A stretch of 64,000 bases of DNA from Streptomyces luteolus. Its GTDB lineage: Bacteria > Actinomycetota > Actinomycetes > Streptomycetales > Streptomycetaceae. The notes below the pieces were generated by a model. That model saw only the letters and a program-made list of their open reading frames with translations, searched no databases and had not been told where the DNA came from. Numbering within the stretch: the stretch's first letter is position 1; the number at the start of each line of letters is the position of its first letter. Both the position numbers and the translations under genes were made by a program. Positions 43,549 to 51,671 of this stretch are shown here, piece by piece. The stretch lies in the NCBI RefSeq assembly GCF_029968015.1, contig NZ_JASCIS010000006.1, positions 62,001-126,000 of the forward strand. The letters are read 5' to 3'.

Positions 43549-43890
43549 CCGTCCCCCTGTCGCACGTCCCGCTGACAGAACTGCTGGCCATGACGCCGAG
43601 GTTACTGGGGGCCAGGGCAGGTGAGCTGGGCTTTCGCTGTGCGCAGGGGCGATTCGGCCATCCCCGCCTACCCTCACCGTAGAACTAGTGGACTAATTGC
43701 ACTCTCCGTCGCACTCTCCGTCGCCGCTCCTCGACCACGGGAGAGCGAGGCGCCCTACCGCCCACGGACGGACATCCACCGCTCCGGCTCAATACGATCA
43801 TTCGTTCGGTTCACGCATCCCGTGTCGCCACCCACCCCCGCAGGGCGACCCGCTATGCGCACGGCGTGAGGCGCGCGCGAGGGAACGACA
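43549..43890. other. Intergenic region with a GntR-like dyad and a 12-bp repeat
   Basis: No gene is credible in these 342 bases. AACTAGTGGACTAATT (43683-43698) resembles YtrA-type GntR operators, and is followed by two copies of a 12-base CACTCTCCGTCG unit. The gene it once controlled may have been lost when the neighbouring element inserted. Confidence 0.5.
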
Positions 43891-43925
43891 GAACCCCAGG
43901 TCACGATCAACGTGACCTGGGGTTC
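43891..43925 (-). terminator. tRNA-Thr terminator
   Basis: A perfect 15-bp stem (43891-43905 with 43911-43925) and a five-base loop lie three bases beyond the CCA end of the tRNA fragment on the minus strand. This is the normal terminator position for a tRNA gene, showing that this is the original chromosomal downstream flank. Confidence 0.85.
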
Positions 43926-43928
43926 CAG

Positions 43929-43973
43929 TGGAGCCGCCTTCGGGATTCGAACCCGAGACCTACGCATTACGAG
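43929..43973 (-). other. 3' fragment of tRNA-Thr(CGU), a probable attachment site
   Basis: Read on the minus strand, 45 bases run from the anticodon loop (CTCGTAA) through the T arm (GGGTTCGAATCCC) to GGCGGCTCCA. They correspond to the 3' half of tRNA-Thr with anticodon CGT. The 5' half (acceptor, D arm and the 5' side of the anticodon stem) is not present: upstream sequence diverges exactly at the anticodon loop. That is the usual footprint of site-specific integration into a tRNA gene. Confidence 0.85.
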
Positions 43974-44900
43974 ACCGAGAGCGATCAGGCCGGGTGGTGC
44001 CGCACCATGCTTCCTGATGACGTTTTCCCAGATCAGACCATGTGCGCCAGTCTTCCCCGTGCGGCCTCGTACTGGCTCGTCCAAAGGCGTCTGTCCACCG
44101 GCTGTCCACCGGAACGCCCCTCCGGGCGGCTTCCAGTGACCATCCAGTTGCGCGCGTGGGACGGCCCAAACCGACATGGCCCCTCCGTCCGACGCGCTTG
44201 TCAGGGTCTCGCAACTGCTGAACACGCTCTCGGCGACCACCTCGCCCGATGACGCGACCCAGCCGGTGCGGGTGGTGCGGCACGCGAACCCCCATGTGGA
44301 CGGTGACCTCGTACGGAACCGGATCAGCGCCCATCGGGTGGGGTGGGCCACAGGCGGTCTGGGCCGTCGCGCCACTCCAACCACTTCGGATCACTCAAAA
44401 CTCCGTCGGGGTCGGGGACGCCGAGCGCTTCGAGGAAAACGACCAGGTCGTGGTCGGAGTAGGCCGTGCCCAGGATCTCATCACGGCCTCGGCGGTGAAC
44501 CGTGACTCGTCGGCCGCCCGCCGCCGAGGGGCGATGGACGACGATCGGCGCACGACGCATGCACTCCAACCTGCAGTCGGTTTCCCTGACCGGCCATCGC
44601 TCGCGCTGGCCGTCGATCACCCCGCCTGCCGGACGGCCGGGGTCGCGCTGCGGACGCTGCGCTGGGCCAGCTCCTTCAGTTCCATCCGGGCAGCCGGGGT
44701 TCCGGCCGGCCCTCTCCAGAACGGGTGGTCGGCGATCCGGCCGACAGCTCCAGCAGACGGCGGCGGCCTCCGGTCGGGCTGGCGGCCGGCGCACCATCCG
44801 CGGTCTGGTCACGTAGGAGGTCAGGTGGAAAGTCGTAGGGGTATCGCCGAGATACGGGTCAAAGGGGCCAATGAGTTGATCTTGAAGCTCTCAAGCCGTC
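43974..44900. other. Decayed region inside the integration scar
   Basis: I see no intact gene here. Short frames exist on both strands but have weak third-position GC, unlike the neighbours. One fragment with protein-like character (44324-44512, minus) is listed separately. The rest looks like remains of a mobile element. Confidence 0.6.
44324..44512 (-). pseudogene. Fragment of a small actinobacterial hypothetical gene
   Basis: The C-terminal 55 or so residues read VHRRGRDEILGTAYSDHDLV and then VFLEALGVPDPDGVLSDPKWLEWR. This resembles, from memory, a short Streptomyces family of unknown function. Upstream the frame loses protein character and no start codon fits, so I treat it as a remnant. 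The 5' limit is approximate. Confidence 0.35.
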
Positions 44901-45430
44901 TCATTCGGTGCTGTCGGAGTCCTCGGCGAGGATGCGGTAGACGGTTGCGACCGAGGGGCGCTTCCCTTGATTCTTGCCGGAGGTGATGACCAGGTTTCGG
45001 GCGATCTCGGGGACGGAAACCCCGTTGGCCCGAAGGGACCGCGCGTACGCGGCCATGTCGTCGTCGACGGCCTTCGGGCGTCCGCCCTGTCGGCCGCGCT
45101 CGCGGGCGGATGGCTGGCCCTCCAAGGACTTTTCCCGGATGTATTCGCGCTCGGACTCGGCCATGCCGGCGAAGAACGCGAAGAGGGCGGCGCCGTGCCC
45201 GGAGGGGTCGTAGACCCCTTGGAGGGGGCCGGTGAGGAGTTCGAGCTGGATGTCGTGGTGGCGCAACTCATCGGCGATGGCCAGGAGCTCGGCTGCGCCG
45301 CGGCCCAGACGCTTCATCTCGTGCAAGGTGAAGACCACCCGCTGGTGCGGGACGGCCTTCTTAATGGTGCGGGCGAGGTCCATCGCCTTGACGAACTCGG
45401 GCCGGACCTTGATCCGGGTACTGAGGGCCC
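44901..45430 (-). pseudogene. Serine recombinase (resolvase/invertase) lacking its N-terminus
   Basis: From STRIKVRPEFVKAMDLARTIK the frame follows a resolvase catalytic domain: VVFTLHEMKRLGRGAAELLAIADELRHHDIQLELLTGPLQGVYDP, then FFAGMAESEREYIREKSLEG and a C-terminal helix-turn-helix (VPEIARNLVITSGKNQG). The first 50 residues, with the YxRVS catalytic serine, are missing; upstream of about 45430 the sequence no longer matches in any frame. It cannot be active. It marks a former transposon or integrated element. Confidence 0.85.
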
Positions 45431-45583
45431 CCGTACAGGGCGCGCGACGGCACCCCGGCGCATCCGGCGATCCCGGATCTGGTGAGGCTGGCGCGGGATG
45501 TGGTGACGGGGCGGTAGCTCTGTGATCGAACTCCCGTCGCGTCCGCAGACACTTTGCCGCCCGTTGACCTGGGGTTTCACACT

Positions 45584-45624
45584 TCAACAATTTGTTGACG
45601 TCGGTACCGCGCGGAACCTACTGT
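45584..45624 (+). promoter_or_regulatory. Promoter with overlapping operator before the accessory cluster
   Basis: TTGACG (45595-45600) and TACTGT (45619-45624), 18 bases apart, fit a sigma-70-type promoter. The -35 box is overlapped by the perfect 7+1+7 palindrome TCAACAATTTGTTGA (45584-45598). That arrangement suggests a repressor. The transketolase-like gene starts 100 bases downstream. Confidence 0.6.
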
Positions 45625-45723
45625 CGCGCTGCGCGTGGGGAGCGTGCGTGGGGCGAAGCCGTCCTGCGGGGTTGTTCTGATGGGGGGGCTCACGGTGTGG
45701 GGTACGGACGACTGGGTTGCCGG

Positions 45724-46551
45724 ATGACGCTCTCGGGGCGTGAGGCGTACCGGGCCGAGCTGACGAGGGTCGGTTACGACGACGAGCGCGTGCTGTGCCT
45801 GGAGACGCCTGTCAGGGGGGAGAGCCACCCCTTCGAGCTGGCTCATCCCGAACGGTTCTATGCGCTGCGCACGACGGAGGCCGCCATGGTGGACATGGCC
45901 GCCGGGCTCGCCATAGCGGGGTACCGGCCGTTCGTCTCCCTCACCGGGCCCTTCCAGGAAGAGAATCTGGGCCTGGTGCTCAGCTATCTGTCCGTCGGGG
46001 TCACCGTCGTGTCGCCCCAGAGGGTGTGCCCTGCGAACTTCAAGGAGCTGCGCCGGGTGCCCGGCGTGACGGTCGCGGCGCCCTACGGCGAGGCCGAGAC
46101 GAGGGCGGTCACCCGCACCGCCGCGGCCAGTGGGCGCGCGCACTACATCCGGGTCGGGTGCGCCGAGGAGGTTCGCTCGCTCGACTGGATCGGGTCCGAA
46201 CTTCCCCTGGTCAACTGGGACTTCAGGAACGACCGGGCCGACGTCTGCCTGGTCTCGGTGGGGGTCAGGGGCACCGAGCTCGCGCTGGCCGCCCGCGAGG
46301 CGGCGCCGAGGATCGCCCACGCGCATCTGGTGTATCTGGACAACGCCCATCTGGCCCGTGCTGCGGCCGAGTTGACGGGCCTGCACCGGAAGATCGTCGT
46401 GGTGGGCGGCAGGCCGGACCCGGACGGCCTGGTGGATGCCCTGGCCGAGCTGCTGCCCGGGAGCGAGGTCGTCGGAGTGCCGACGCTCGACAGGGCGCCG
46501 GCGGAAGGCATCGCGGACGTGTTGTCCGCGGTAGGGCGCCTCGGCGGCTGA
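45724..46551 (+). CDS. Orphan transketolase-type pyrimidine-binding domain protein
   Basis: The 275-residue product matches the second half of a split transketolase: HPERFYALRTTEAAMVDMAAGLAIAGYRPFVS holds the TPP-activating Glu (TTEAAM), and a C-terminal transketolase_C-like domain (VCLVSVGVRGTELALAAREA) follows. The partner subunit that binds the pyrophosphate (PP domain) is not in the window. Such Pyr/C subunits need that partner for catalysis. A 15-codon frame (45680-45727) ends as ATGA over this start, so it may be translationally coupled to a leader peptide; the ATG at 45724 otherwise lacks a good ribosome site. Confidence 0.8.
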   Translation: MTLSGREAYRAELTRVGYDDERVLCLETPVRGESHPFELAHPERFYALRTTEAAMVDMAAGLAIAGYRPFVSLTGPFQEENLGLVLSYLSVGVTVVSPQRVCPANFKELRRVPGVTVAAPYGEAETRAVTRTAAASGRAHYIRVGCAEEVRSLDWIGSELPLVNWDFRNDRADVCLVSVGVRGTELALAAREAAPRIAHAHLVYLDNAHLARAAAELTGLHRKIVVVGGRPDPDGLVDALAELLPGSEVVGVPTLDRAPAEGIADVLSAVGRLGG

Positions 46552-46638
46552 ACCCCCTGGGAGGGGACGGGCCCTCGGGAGGGACGGGTTCCCGGAAGGG
46601 ACGGTCCCGGAGCGAGCCGGTCGGACCGGCGAGGTCGG

Positions 46639-47622
46639 TCAGACCACGCAGTCCTCGACCAGTTCGGAGCGGGCCAGCAGATAGGCCAGGTGGGCCCTGC
46701 TGCGGCTGCCCAGGAGCTCGGACGCGCGCTTGATGTGGGTGGACACCGTACGGGCACTGATACCGAGGCGTGAGGCGATGGCGGCGTCGGTGTGGCCCTG
46801 CACCATGAGGCGCAGCACGGCCTTGCGGGTCTCATCGGTGAGTACCAGGGGCCGGTTGTTCTCCTGGGTGGTGCCGAGAGGTTCGGCGCGGGCCCAGGAG
46901 TGGTCGAAGACCTTGGCCAGGTAATGAATGATCGCCGGGTGCTCGATGGCGAGTGCCGTGCTGCTGAGCTCGTGGCGCGGATCGGGGATGAACGCGATGG
47001 ACCGGTCGAAGATGATCAGCCGGTCGAAGAGCTCGTCGAGGGTGCGCACTCCGGCGCCTGCCGTGGAGACCTGCTCGACATACGCCAGCGTGGGGCCGTG
47101 GGTGCGCACGGTGTGCTGGTAGAGGGTGCGCTGCACGACGCCGCGCTTGGCCATCTCCAGGTCGCGCGGCAATGCTCTGGCAAGCGCCTCCGGGGCCCTG
47201 GCGCCGCCGGGCTGGGCGGTGAGCATTTCGTCGCGGCAGGTGCTGGCCGCGTGCTGCACGGCGGCACGGATGACGTCGGAACCGTGAAGCAACCGAATCT
47301 GCCCCGCAAGCTCCCGGTGCTCTTCCCGGTAGATGTCCTCCGCGTGCGACACGGAATCGTAGATGGCGGCGATCACGTGCTGCTGGGCCAGGACGGCCCG
47401 TTCGATGGGGCGGGTGAGCTCGCTGGCCGCGATGTCCGGTGGGACGGCCGTCAGGAGCGCGGTGTTTTCAGCCATGGGTCGCAGCAGCCCCAGCTCCAGG
47501 AGGCATTCGGGTATTTCGGTGCTGAACGGACCTTCTGCCAAGGCTCGCCGATAGTGTTCAAGCCCACGATCGCACAGCTTCACGATGTTGGGCTGTGGAC
47601 TTATGTCCGGATTCCTACACAT
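46639..47622 (-). CDS. LuxR family transcriptional regulator
   Basis: The 327-residue protein ends in a LuxR/GerE helix-turn-helix (TRKAVLRLMVQGHTDAAIASRLGISARTVSTHIKRASELLGSRSRAHLAYLLA, about 265-315). The N-terminal 250 residues have no receiver, AAA or PAS signature; they resemble the long N-terminus common in Streptomyces cluster-situated LuxR proteins. AAGGGGGAG precedes the ATG at 47622. It is divergent from the secreted peptide gene and is the obvious pathway-specific regulator of the cluster. Confidence 0.92.
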   Translation of the reverse strand: MCRNPDISPQPNIVKLCDRGLEHYRRALAEGPFSTEIPECLLELGLLRPMAENTALLTAVPPDIAASELTRPIERAVLAQQHVIAAIYDSVSHAEDIYREEHRELAGQIRLLHGSDVIRAAVQHAASTCRDEMLTAQPGGARAPEALARALPRDLEMAKRGVVQRTLYQHTVRTHGPTLAYVEQVSTAGAGVRTLDELFDRLIIFDRSIAFIPDPRHELSSTALAIEHPAIIHYLAKVFDHSWARAEPLGTTQENNRPLVLTDETRKAVLRLMVQGHTDAAIASRLGISARTVSTHIKRASELLGSRSRAHLAYLLARSELVEDCVV

Positions 47623-47745
47623 CTGCTCCCCCTTCTGGTTCTTACATTGCGCGATCCAGAGGCTACCGAATCCCCGATCGCCGAGTTTCTTGCGGCATGA
47701 TTCTCGGCAGTAAGGGCGCGGCAGCATTCATAACGGGAGGGAATT

Positions 47746-47925
47746 ATGAATTACATGCGAGCGGCGATCAAGGGTTTCGTGGGGGCGCTGGCTGCGCTGG
47801 CACTTATTGTCTTCGGCGCATCGACTGCGACCGCAGACTCGAATGCCAAGACGGCCGCGACGGCTCAGGCCGACGGCAGCATCACGGCGGCAACCAAGGG
47901 TGCCGACGACAGCGAATGGAACTGA
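47746..47925 (+). CDS. Small secreted peptide
   Basis: The gene encodes 59 residues. MNYMRAAIKG, a hydrophobic core (FVGALAALALIVFGA) and a STATA cleavage motif give a signal peptide of about 30 residues. The mature part is 29 residues, rich in Ala, Thr and Asp, ending in DDSEWN and free of cysteine. GGGAGGG lies just before the ATG. It is the first gene divergent from luxR. It could be a precursor peptide or an extracellular signal; nothing in the sequence decides. It is too short for routine gene finders and uses a different frame from a longer spurious ORF. Confidence 0.75.
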   Translation: MNYMRAAIKGFVGALAALALIVFGASTATADSNAKTAATAQADGSITAATKGADDSEWN

Positions 47926-47985
47926 GGGTCGACTTCCCGTAACGGAAACGTGACGGCGTATCTACTCAACTCGACGGGGGGCGTG

Positions 47986-49344
47986 ATGAGTACACATCAG
48001 AAGACGAGTCGACAACAGGAAACAGTCGGCGTCATCCTCGCGGGGGGCAGGGGCGAACGGGCCAGACCGATCACCCTGAAGTCGTCCGACTACATCCGGA
48101 GCAAGGCGCTCATACCGTTCGTCGGCAGGCGGCTCATCGAGTGGGTACTCGAGGAGTGCAGAGACCAGGGAATCCGCCGCTTCTACGTGGTGACCCATGG
48201 CCTGGAGAACCGTAGCCAGATCAAGCTGCTGCTCGGGCACGGTGAGCGTTACGGAGTGGAGATCAAATATTCCAGGTCGCGCTTCGACCGCTACAACGTC
48301 GGCTCCGCGGGTGCCACCCTGCACAACTTCGAACAGTGGGATCTGCGGGGGCGTGCGCTGGTGCTGCCCGTCGACTCCCTCTTCGACTTCGACCTGAAGG
48401 CGATGGAGGCGACGCACGAGCAGCGGGGCGCGGTCGTGACCGTGGCAGCCGTGGAACGTACGGCCGCGGAGATAGCCACCAAGTACGGCGTCATGCGCAC
48501 GGACGCGGCGAGCCTCGTCGAGGGGTTCGTGGAGAAGCCCGGCCCGGCGGAGCTGGGGGAGCTCTTCCCGCGGACGGCCGCCGACCCGGCAGCGACGCTG
48601 CCCACCAACGCGGGGATGTACCTCGTGGACTGCGACCGGCTGCGCCTGCTCGCCCGCGAGCCGGAGCTGTTCCGCCAGTCCCACCAGCGGCTCGACTGGG
48701 GTGGCGACCTGCTGCCCTGGCTGGTCGGCCGCGGGCAGCCGGTGGCGAGCCACGCCATCGCCAGGCTCGGCGACCTGGGCAACGTCCCGGACTATCTCGA
48801 CACGGTGCAGCTCGTGCTCAACGGCGAGTACGAGCAGATGAATCGGCTGATGGACGTCCCGGACGAGAGTGTTCCGCGGCGTTGGATTCACGAGAGCAGC
48901 CTGTACACGAAGGACGACGTCACCGGCACCACGCTCGCTCAGAAGATCGACGAGGGATCGGTGCAGATCGGCACCGGGGTGCGGATCGGCCGCGACGTGG
49001 AGATCGGAACCGGGGTACGGCTGGAGAACACGGACATCGGCGACGGGTCCGAGGTTCGCGAAGGCAGCACTCTGGTCCGGTCGGTCGTGGGCGAGTCCGC
49101 CGTCATCGGTCCGTGCGCCCACGTCACCGACTCGTACGTCGGGCCGATGGCGGAGGTGCACTCGGAGCACAACCGCCCGACGTGCCTGGAGAGTTACTCG
49201 GCAATCGGCGACGGGGCCGTGCTCTGGCCGGGATCCCGGTTCTGCGGGATCACCGTCTATCCGCGACTGCGGGTGCCTGCCATGACCGGCGTACCCGCCG
49301 AAACGGAACTGAGTTCTGCCGACGACATTCTGCACTGGGTGTGA
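47986..49344 (+). CDS. Sugar-phosphate nucleotidyltransferase with a left-handed beta-helix
   Basis: The N-terminal Rossmann-like domain carries GVILAGGRGERARPITLKSS (about 13-32), then SKALIPFVGRRLIEWVLEEC and LVLPVDSLFDFD, the metal-binding Asp region. The C-terminal domain (about 320-440) has hexapeptide repeats such as IGTGVRIGRDVEIGTGVRLENTDIG. The layout resembles ADP-glucose or mannose-1-phosphate nucleotidyltransferases. The nucleotide and sugar cannot be fixed. With the phosphomannomutase downstream it could make an NDP-hexose. The ATG at 47986 has a GGGGGG site; GTG at 47950 is possible. Confidence 0.88.
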   Translation: MSTHQKTSRQQETVGVILAGGRGERARPITLKSSDYIRSKALIPFVGRRLIEWVLEECRDQGIRRFYVVTHGLENRSQIKLLLGHGERYGVEIKYSRSRFDRYNVGSAGATLHNFEQWDLRGRALVLPVDSLFDFDLKAMEATHEQRGAVVTVAAVERTAAEIATKYGVMRTDAASLVEGFVEKPGPAELGELFPRTAADPAATLPTNAGMYLVDCDRLRLLAREPELFRQSHQRLDWGGDLLPWLVGRGQPVASHAIARLGDLGNVPDYLDTVQLVLNGEYEQMNRLMDVPDESVPRRWIHESSLYTKDDVTGTTLAQKIDEGSVQIGTGVRIGRDVEIGTGVRLENTDIGDGSEVREGSTLVRSVVGESAVIGPCAHVTDSYVGPMAEVHSEHNRPTCLESYSAIGDGAVLWPGSRFCGITVYPRLRVPAMTGVPAETELSSADDILHWV

Positions 49345-49390
49345 ACACCCGGAACGGACTGCGCGGCGACAACCCTGGGGAGGGGGAACG

Positions 49391-50098
49391 ATGGAGGCGT
49401 ACGGCCCCATTGCAGTGATCGGAGGTGCCGGCCGGGTCGGGGGGCTGGTGACCCGGCGGCTCCATGAACAGGGCGCGCGGGTGAGGGTGGTGAGCCGCAC
49501 GCCGGAGCGCGGCCTGGTACCGCCGCCGCGCGGTGTCGAGGTGTACAGGGCGGACGTCCGGTACGCGGACACGCTGGTCGCGGCCCTCCGGGGCTGCTCC
49601 GGAGTGGTCTTCGGCGTCGAGCCGGGCACGGCCGACTCCGGCCCCGACTGCCCCGAGACCACGGTGCACGACGGCGTGCGCAATGCACTGTCCGCCGCGA
49701 CCGCGCAGGGCGAACGCCCGCACTTCGTGCTGATGAGCCAGATCTTCGTGACCCGGCGCGAGCACCCGATGAACGCCTACGGGCGGTTGCTCGACTGGCG
49801 GCTGCGCGGTGAGGACGCGGTACGTGAATCGGGGCTTCCGTACACAGTCGCTCGGCCCAGCTGGCTCACGGACGACGCGGTCGCGGGAGGACGCGTCCGG
49901 CTGGAGCAGGACGACCGGGGCGAGGGCTGGGTGTCCCGCAGCGCGGTGGCCGAGGCGTGTGTGCAGGCGCTGTACAACCCGCAGGCCGTGGGCAAGTCCT
50001 TCGAGATCTACAACGAGCCGGGTGAGGTGCCCGCCGACTGGACGGCACTGCTCGGCCGACTCAGGCCCGACCGCATGCTCGCGCTCGGGGCCGCGTAG
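49391..50098 (+). CDS. NmrA-like NAD(P)-binding protein
   Basis: This 235-residue atypical short-chain dehydrogenase starts with the dinucleotide motif IAVIGGAGRVGGLVTRRL (GGAGRVG, 11-17), followed by VRVVSRTPERG, where the basic residues favour NADP. The usual YxxxK is not obvious, as in NmrA/NDUFA9-like proteins, which are often binding proteins rather than enzymes. GGGAGGGGGAACG precedes the ATG. It follows the nucleotidyltransferase gene by 46 bases, so both are likely in one transcript. Confidence 0.85.
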   Translation: MEAYGPIAVIGGAGRVGGLVTRRLHEQGARVRVVSRTPERGLVPPPRGVEVYRADVRYADTLVAALRGCSGVVFGVEPGTADSGPDCPETTVHDGVRNALSAATAQGERPHFVLMSQIFVTRREHPMNAYGRLLDWRLRGEDAVRESGLPYTVARPSWLTDDAVAGGRVRLEQDDRGEGWVSRSAVAEACVQALYNPQAVGKSFEIYNEPGEVPADWTALLGRLRPDRMLALGAA

Positions 50099-50471
50099 GG
50101 CGGTCGTACGTGCCTCCGACCAGGGCGTGCGTACGTCACCTGTGCCGGGCAACCGAGGCTGCTCCGGCCACGCTTGGGCCGACAAGACCTGATCGCGGGG
50201 ACCCGAGGGTCCCCTGAACGACGAGTGCGGGCACCCTGACCGCCCGCCTCGTCACCGTGCCCGTCGGCCTCCATCCCCCGTGCCGACGGGTCCCCCTGGA
50301 ACCGGGGCCGGTAGCGGCCCGTAGTGCCTGCCGGCCCCGGTTGCCAGTGCACCGTCCCCGACTGCCGGGCCGACGGCGCGTGTTCGCCCCTGCATCTCGC
50401 CGATGAGTTGTCCGGGCGCATGAATCCACCCGGAGAACCGTCCCCCCGAGAAATAGGGAAAGGGCTGAGCC
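50099..50471. other. Intergenic region before the transposase-like gene
   Basis: These 373 bases have no credible gene. They contain a large hairpin at 50296-50347, and near the end a GGGAAAGGGCTGAGCC stretch in front of the next start codon. I find no inverted repeats that would mark the ends of an insertion sequence. Confidence 0.65.
50296..50347. terminator. Long hairpin before the transposase-like gene
   Basis: Arms 50296-50311 and 50331-50347 pair over 16 bases with a single bulge, loop 19 bases. There is no U run. It may end the transcript of the nucleotidyltransferase and NmrA genes or act in the leader of the next gene. Confidence 0.6.
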
Positions 50472-51671
50472 ATGTCTGCAGAACCACAAAACGTCCTGCC
50501 CGCCGGGATTTCACCGAGAGCCGTATCCGAATTGTTCGAAAGGGCACTCCACACCCTTCCGCGAAGCGATCAGCGCCGCTGGGGTGCGCTGTATGTGAGA
50601 AGTCTTCTCTCGGTCGAGGGAAAGAAGACCATGCGGGCCCTCGCGAACGGTGCGGGCGGCTCCACTGAACAGAGCCTGTATCAGTTCATAAGCAAGTCTC
50701 CCTGGGACTGCGATCCGATCCGCCGGACGGTGGCGCAGCTCTTCCGGGAACGGACGCAGCCGCGCGCCTGGGTCGTTCATCCGCTGGTTGTCGAGAAAGT
50801 CGGACAGCATTCCGTCGGCGTGGAACGGCGGTGGGTGTCTCAAATCCAACGGCTCGTCAACTGCCAGCAGAGCATGAGTACATGGCTGGTTTCCGATCAG
50901 GCGAGCTGCCCCGTCGACTGGCGTCTCGCGCTGCCCGAGTGCTGGACGGACGAGCCCGATCTGCGTCGGCGTGCGGCAATCCCGGAGGACGTCGGTGCCT
51001 GCCCACCCGAGCAGTGCGCGGTCGGCTCCCTCGCCAAGCTGACCGACACCTGGGGGATGGAGGCCCACCCCGTGGTGATCGACCTGCGGGAGACCGATCC
51101 GTCCCCGATCTGCGCGGAGTTGGCGCAGCGCAGGATCCCGTTCGTGGTCCGCGTCGACCCCGCCGCGCGCTTCACCTCCCTCGAGCTTCCCGGGCCGCGC
51201 CGCACCGGAATCGGACCGAATGACGCCGTGAACGAGCTGGTCACCGCCCTGAGTTGGAATGCGATGCCCGTGGAGTGGTTCGACCACGGCTCCGAGACGG
51301 TGCGGGCCACGGCGATCGGCACCACCAAGGTCCGGCTGCGCCGCCAGGAACTCACGCTGCTCGGCGCCTGGGCCGGACGTGGGCAGCGCACCCCGAGCGA
51401 GTACTGGCTGTCCAGCCTCTCCCACCAGCAGCCCGGCACGGTGTTCCGCACGGCCATGCTGAGCCGCCGCGTCGAGCGGGACCTGACGCAGGTGAGCGTG
51501 CCGCTGGGCGTACGGGACTTCGAGGGACGTTCCTTCCGGGGCTGGCACCACCACATGACCATGGTGTCGCTGGCGCACGCCGCGACCATGCTGTCCACCG
51601 TGCCGCGGGCCGCCACGGCCCGGATGCCCGGAGCAGCCAAGGGCACTACGACGAAGGCGGTCGCCGCATGA
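50472..51671 (+). CDS. IS701-type transposase-like protein, probably domesticated
   Basis: The 399-residue protein keeps the IS701 DDE fold: HSVGVERRWVSQIQRLVNCQ, SDQASCPVDWRLALPECW, and the C-terminal DFEGRSFRGWHHHMTMVSLAHA. The catalytic set looks lost: the usual VIDDTG reads WVVHPLVV, the VADAGYG region reads VVIDLRETD, and the YREL Glu aligns with Gln in RVERDLTQ. No terminal inverted repeats flank it, and its stop overlaps the maltokinase start (ATGA). This argues for a retained cellular gene, perhaps a DNA-binding regulator, rather than a mobile element. Confidence 0.82.
   Translation: MSAEPQNVLPAGISPRAVSELFERALHTLPRSDQRRWGALYVRSLLSVEGKKTMRALANGAGGSTEQSLYQFISKSPWDCDPIRRTVAQLFRERTQPRAWVVHPLVVEKVGQHSVGVERRWVSQIQRLVNCQQSMSTWLVSDQASCPVDWRLALPECWTDEPDLRRRAAIPEDVGACPPEQCAVGSLAKLTDTWGMEAHPVVIDLRETDPSPICAELAQRRIPFVVRVDPAARFTSLELPGPRRTGIGPNDAVNELVTALSWNAMPVEWFDHGSETVRATAIGTTKVRLRRQELTLLGAWAGRGQRTPSEYWLSSLSHQQPGTVFRTAMLSRRVERDLTQVSVPLGVRDFEGRSFRGWHHHMTMVSLAHAATMLSTVPRAATARMPGAAKGTTTKAVAA

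Noticed and set aside
43929..43973. A functional tRNA-Thr gene
   Set aside because: Only the 3' half is present; acceptor 5' strand, D arm and 5' anticodon stem are missing.
43755..44986. Several 100-245 codon frames on both strands in the scar
   Set aside because: No family resemblance, poor codon bias, mutually overlapping.
46552..46638. Terminator between the transketolase-like and LuxR genes
   Set aside because: Only a short GCCGGTC/GACCGGC palindrome is present, too compact to call with confidence.
47595..47942. 115-codon frame between luxR and the nucleotidyltransferase
   Set aside because: The secreted peptide in another frame has the ribosome site and a signal sequence; this frame does not.
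50099..51671. A complete insertion sequence around the transposase-like gene
   Set aside because: No terminal inverted repeats or target duplication seen, and the gene overlaps the next one.
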